This document shows positions 27,401-33,400 of a DNA stretch of 64,000 nucleotides, one piece after another (positions within the stretch are counted from its first letter, which is position 1; the number at the start of each line of letters is the position of its first letter). The notes under the pieces are model-generated. The model made no database searches and was not told the DNA's origin. It saw only the letters and a program-made list of their open reading frames with translations. A program made the position numbers and the translations under genes. Source of the stretch: Phoronis australis (taxonomy: Eukaryota; Phoronida; Phoronidae); assembly GCA_002633005.1 (NCBI GenBank), contig NMRA01000117.1, positions 835,483-899,482 of the forward strand, given 5' to 3'.

Positions 27401-30400
27401 GTGTCTTCTGCTTCATATTTTGATCTGTCTGACCATTACTTGGGCCGGGTTGGTCATCCCCATCATCATCATCTAATTCGTCTAAATGAGGTCCACTAAA
27501 ATGATGCCAAACACATAATTATTAACAGAAAAATACTTTTTGATTATGGTTTAAAGTTTCTTCAAATTAGAACGCAATGTGGCAAAACATTAAAATTAAT
27601 TTTTATTTCATCAAAATTTTCAAGTAAACAAGAACACAAATTTACTTTATTCTTTGAAAACTTTACACGCTAACAGTAAGGCTGTCATCAACAAACATGG
27701 GATGAAATTTTGAAAATTTTTGGCAATACAGTGAGTGTCTTAGCTATTATTTTTGCTTGAATTTGGGGAAACTTTACCGTAATCAGAGAATACTTTATAA
27801 ATAAATGAAGCATGGCATCCTTACAAATTCTGAAATTTCCAATGGATCAATTGAAAATGCAGACATTGACAAAACATGAGCTAGTCATTAGAATCATAAA
27901 GACGAAACCTCCAACGAATTGTCTGTTCTTTCAAAAACAGGGGGGATTTGTTGCGATTATGTGATTAGAGAAGGGACAAGGGAAGTTTATATCACGATGA
28001 GNTAGTTCACTCTTTAATCATATCAATCTGTTATCCTCATATTCTCACTGATGCTGCTTATCATATTATCATATAGCCAAGTTACTCTACAATCATTATT
28101 TTATAACAATGACATTACATAACATTCAGTTCCAGGTCAGTCTTCTTCATCCCAGCTATAATGCCCGACAGTCCGTCATCACCAAACTCCCCACCCAGGT
28201 CACTGCACAAGATGACCCGCTTACTGGTGAAACCCTTCTTCCCTCTGTTCAACAGACAAAGTTTAGAATATCAGGTAACTAAAGCATTTTATCAGTTGCC
28301 TCCAAACTACACACTCTCCAGTACGCAAGCACTGGGCAATGACCATGACTGGATCAGCAAAACTTGGGTTTCACTTTATTTCTAAAATCAGCCTTTTAAA
28401 TGGAATTAAAGCTTTAGACAAAAATGCATTTTGAGAACAGTGGCGTCGGCAGTTGTGTGTAATGGACACAAAAGCAGTTCCATAGATTAATATTCATATG
28501 TATATACTAATAGCAGTTGTGTGTAGTGGACACAAAAGCAGTTCCATAGATTAATATTCATATGTATATACTAATAGCAGTTGTGTGTAGTGGACACAAA
28601 AGCAGTTCCATAGATTAATATTCATATGTATATACTAATAGCAGTTGTGTGTAGTGGACACAAAAGCAGTTCCATAGATTAATATTCATATGTATATACT
28701 AATANTAACATTCAGTTCCAGGTCAGTCTTCTTCATCCCAGCTATAATGCCCGACAGTCCGTCATCACCAAACTCCCCGCCCAGGTCACTGCACAAGATG
28801 ACCCGCTTACTGGTGAAACCCTTCTTTCCCCTGTTCAACGGACAAAGTTTAGAATATCAGGTAATTAAAGCATTTTATCAGTCGCCTCCAAACTACACAC
28901 TCTTCAGTACGCAAGCACTGGGCAATGACCATGACCGCATCAGGGTTTCACTTTATTTCTAAAATCAGCCTTTTAAATGAAATTAAAGCTTTAGACAAAA
29001 ATGCATTTTGAGAGCAGCAGCAGCGGCAGCGGCAGTTGTGTGCAGTGGACACAAAAGCAGTTCCATAGATTAATATTCATATGTATATACTAATATAGAT
29101 TAATATTCATATGTATATACTAATAGCAGAATATTTAGCAACGATTTAGACAATATATGCAATTGACCTAATTTGAGTTATTAGCAGAAACTTTCAAAAA
29201 AGTCTACATTAACTCAATGATGCCAAAGTTGACAATTAATTTTCTCTTTTGCTATTAAAAACAAGTCTAAGTAATGCCTGCCCATTACATACTCAGTTGC
29301 CTTGTGTAGATGGTCCATGGCTACCACTATGGCATCAACAACTGTTGCTCAGGCTAAGGAAATTCAAGCAAAACAAGATGTGTCAAACCTAACACACATT
29401 TCAATGTTAAGACAAAGTGTTGTTGTGGTAATTACAAGGCTAACACCTAATATGTATAAATTTCATGGGTTCCTTAACCTAAAATGGGCAATACATCTGA
29501 AGGTAACTTAAACACTCAGCACAGTCCCTCATAAAATAAGTAGTAAAGTATTTTAAAATTGACGCAGGAGTTAAATCATGGGCGTATTTTAATTTACATG
29601 AACACGATTTTAAATTTTGACTGAAAAGTTTTTAATAAATACTATCTATAATCACCATCAATAAACAATAAATGTACTTAATAAACACCATCTGTAATCA
29701 CTGATCGTTCAGCCCAATGCAGACTTTTGCACAAATACGATAAAAAGTCGCAGAAATTGTGTTTGACAAAGTTCACTAGAATTTACAGTACGTACTATTT
29801 CCAAACATCACGAAATATGCATTACAAATAGTAAAATTTTAAAACAAAGAGACCGCCGCTCTGAAAGGATACAGTCTCCTGACACATTACTGGGCTGGAC
29901 TTCATTCTGTATGTATTCCAGCAGCTCCCAGCAGATGGCGCCCAAGTTCCTGGCAAGTGTGATGTTACTGTAGCTGTCTTCATCATCACCAGCCAGGTCG
30001 TTAGCGGTCCCAGGTGTGCCAAACAAGATCAGCGCCACCTCATCTGATGACTTGGCAAATAACTGCAATGAATTAGTAAAGCATCGCTGACCATCACGTG
30101 TTACTTCACACTGCTCTGGCTGAGAGCTCCTCTAGTCAGTCATGTGCCCACACTACAACGCAATATTTACAACCATACAAACCTGGGGCCCGTTTCATAA
30201 AAGCTTGTGACATTGGTCTCGGCTACGATGGTTGTAACTATGACTTTGCACTTTTCTAAAAAATGCAGTCACATTTCCATAAACGTGCCTACAACAGGGG
30301 CCCAGGTCCTACAACAGGGGCCCGGGTCCTACAACAGGGGCCCGGGTCCAACAACAGGGGCCCGGGTCCTACAACAGGGGCCCGGGTCCTACAACAGGGG

Positions 30401-33400
30401 CCCGGGTCCTACAACAGGGGCCCGGGTCCTACAACAGGGGCCCGGGTCTAATCTTTTCACTTTAAATGGAACTTGAAAATACTTTTGCCATTTCCCGTTT
30501 TCCTTGAATATGAACTAATGACAGTTATCTACTATTCTGTGCAGAAGTATACTATGGACTACCCAAGTGAGTGTATAGTCCAAATTTGCACTTGATGACC
30601 CCTCGATTCCAGCTATAAACTAGAGCAATGACTCAAGACTTCAAATTGAGTTTCTGACTCAAACTTATACCTTTAATGGTGCATAGGCGGATTTAGGGGG
30701 GGGGCCCAGGGGGCCCGGGCCCCCCCCTTGGCTGCCGCAAAAAAAATAAAACAGTAAGAGCGTAGGGAAATGGTGAGTTTATTAATTAACCCCGGTAATT
30801 AAAATTATACGGATGAAAAAGATTTAAATGTGTGCAGTTTTAGTGTTGGGGGGGGGGGGCTCAAATCTAATTTCAAGTGTCAAATTCGGAACACGGCGCG
30901 TTCGTAACGGAACTATGGCTAAGTATAGAATCTCCCGCGATATCCTAGGCGACCGGCAGCGGCGCTGTACACTACGACTCCGTTTCCGTCGTCTGCTCCA
31001 CTGTGCAATGAAGAAAATTTACTTCATTTTTTAAAGAAAATGGAACCTGAGTGACGATGAAAAAACAGAAGCTGCTGGTAAGATGTGAATTTTAATCGAA
31101 GCCTTAGTGAATCACTCAGAAACTCGCAATACTCTCTTTGTCAAACCTTATCTTGAGACGGTTTCCAAAGCAATCCCGTCATTATTGCCAACACGAAAAA
31201 TGGATTTGGTCTTTTGGGTATTTGAAGACTATTTCAAATACGACAAATTTGTTAAGAATTGATGGCACAAAATATAAAACGTGTAATAAGCAGTACAAAA
31301 AGAAGTAGGTTTCGCGCGCAAACGCTGTGGCCCATAAACAAGTAAGTATTTTAGTATGAAACTTGTAGTTAAATCGTGGTGGTGTAGTGGTAACGTACGC
31401 GCGCGCTATGCGCCAGGTCGTGAGTTCGATTCTTTGTTTCGTGTATTTTTTTCCTGTTTGACACGTTCTCCGTGTTTTTTTTTTGCCTTTTTTCTTGGAT
31501 AATACTTCAGGAATCAAGGAAAATGCTTGATTTTTAGAGGTAAAAACAGAAAAATTTCCTGGGCGGGAGGGGGGTTAGCCCCCCATCCGGTGCTATGCGC
31601 ATCTACATTCGTGGTTCAGTTTGCGCAAAAGCTTCCAACTGGACAAAATGTTGGGCCCCCCCCTTGTGATATCCTAGATCCGCCACTGTGGTGGGGTCAC
31701 AAAGTGCAAAATAGGATTACACTTGTCCACTAAAACCATAATACACTCAAGTACAGAAAAATAGACACTTGAGTTCTAAGAGTAGAATGAAAATTCTTTT
31801 AAGAAAATCATTTCGAATTTGACTACACCCGGACCCCTGCACCTTAGACAAAACGGACCTCTGAACTATATGATTATTGAATCGACTATTGCTTTTCTAT
31901 CTGATAAGAGTTTTGCCTTGTTTGCTGGGTTGCTTTCTTTAACATACGTAGAGTATCTACAAAATAAATCAAATAAATTCTGAATCCTTAACTTTCACTG
32001 AATGCTTTGAACTTTTAAATCATGAGCATAGAGGTCTTAACGATGTATTTACATGCTCCTAACTATAATAATGTATATCAGGAACTATACGGCAATGCCA
32101 TTTGAAAATCATCTACACTAAACAAAGTGCAGTTGTATTCATTGGCAACTTGTAAATGGGAAAACAAAAAATTCTACGAACAGGTGACCTTTGCACTAAT
32201 GACATACCTTGGGAGCTTATTCCCCAACACCATGTCACGATACTTACTGGACACGGTTGAGTCATTTACAGAAGATCATTTTCGCCACAAAACTCGTTCT
32301 TAAAAACATTTGGCAATTTTCAACCTACTTAAATATTCACATCATGGCTACATCTTGTGTTTCTAACTAATTATTGAAGCAGTCACAAAGATAAGGAATT
32401 AGAGTGCAAGTTACACTTTAGGGTTCCAAGGCATAAAATTCAGACTCGATGTAAACAGGTCGTCATGCACAAAGTGGAAAATCCATGACCCCAGTATTTT
32501 TTGTTGCTCACTTACTCAAAAAGAAAATCCACCTGAGATGAGCAAAAATGGCGTGGAATTTGTCTCTTACTCATTGCTTGGCAAATCAAGGCATTTCAAA
32601 CCTTGCTTACGTGCCTTCAAAAAAACATTAGAGGTCAACTAAAACTGATGCAGGCTGGTATATTTAGTTGGTGAGCACTGGTCAAAAAATGAGTCGGGGT
32701 ACAGACCAGAACCAACTATACTTTTTTGGCACAATGTATAAGTGATTTCCACTGGTAAGCAATACTTAAAATTTGTTTTTAGTGGGGAGCAAATGTATCA
32801 GAGCATTCAGCACTTACCTTCCTCTGCAAAATCATGGTGACTGCAGTGATAGCTGTCTGAAGTGAGGTGGCACACCCTGGCGCAGCCTGACTCATGGAGG
32901 GGCCCACATCCAGCACTATAGCGATGGCCTCCTGAAGGAACAAACATTGTATTTTAATATCAAATACCAGGCCAACAGTGACCAGTTACTGAAAGTTAAA
33001 TGCACACTCACCAACACCTCAAGATTTTTCAAATCTGTAAATGTCAACTTGAGATGAAAATAGTAATAATAATAATAGTTATTGTAATAATGCTAATACT
33101 AATAGTAATAGTAAAAATAAATTTATTAGAATCGCACAAGTACAGAAAAACATAAAAACACAAGACAAAAAATAAAAGTACAAGACAGTGTATGACACGG
33201 ATAACATAAAGTCAAAGACTTATTTCCATTATGGTCCGTAACCAGTTTGTCACAGTCTCAAGAATTTTGGACACTGAAATTTAAGCCGAAATTGAATTAT
33301 CTTGATTCTGAAGATTGGGACATGGGCAGTTTTGGCACACATCATATTGCACGCACACTGCATTTTATAAAAACAATGGAGACTTACACTAGACTTGACA

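Noticed and set aside
30207-30476. Gly/Pro-rich repeat protein (QGPGSYNRG-like)
   Set aside because: Direct translation of the 20-bp minisatellite in all three frames; no gene context.
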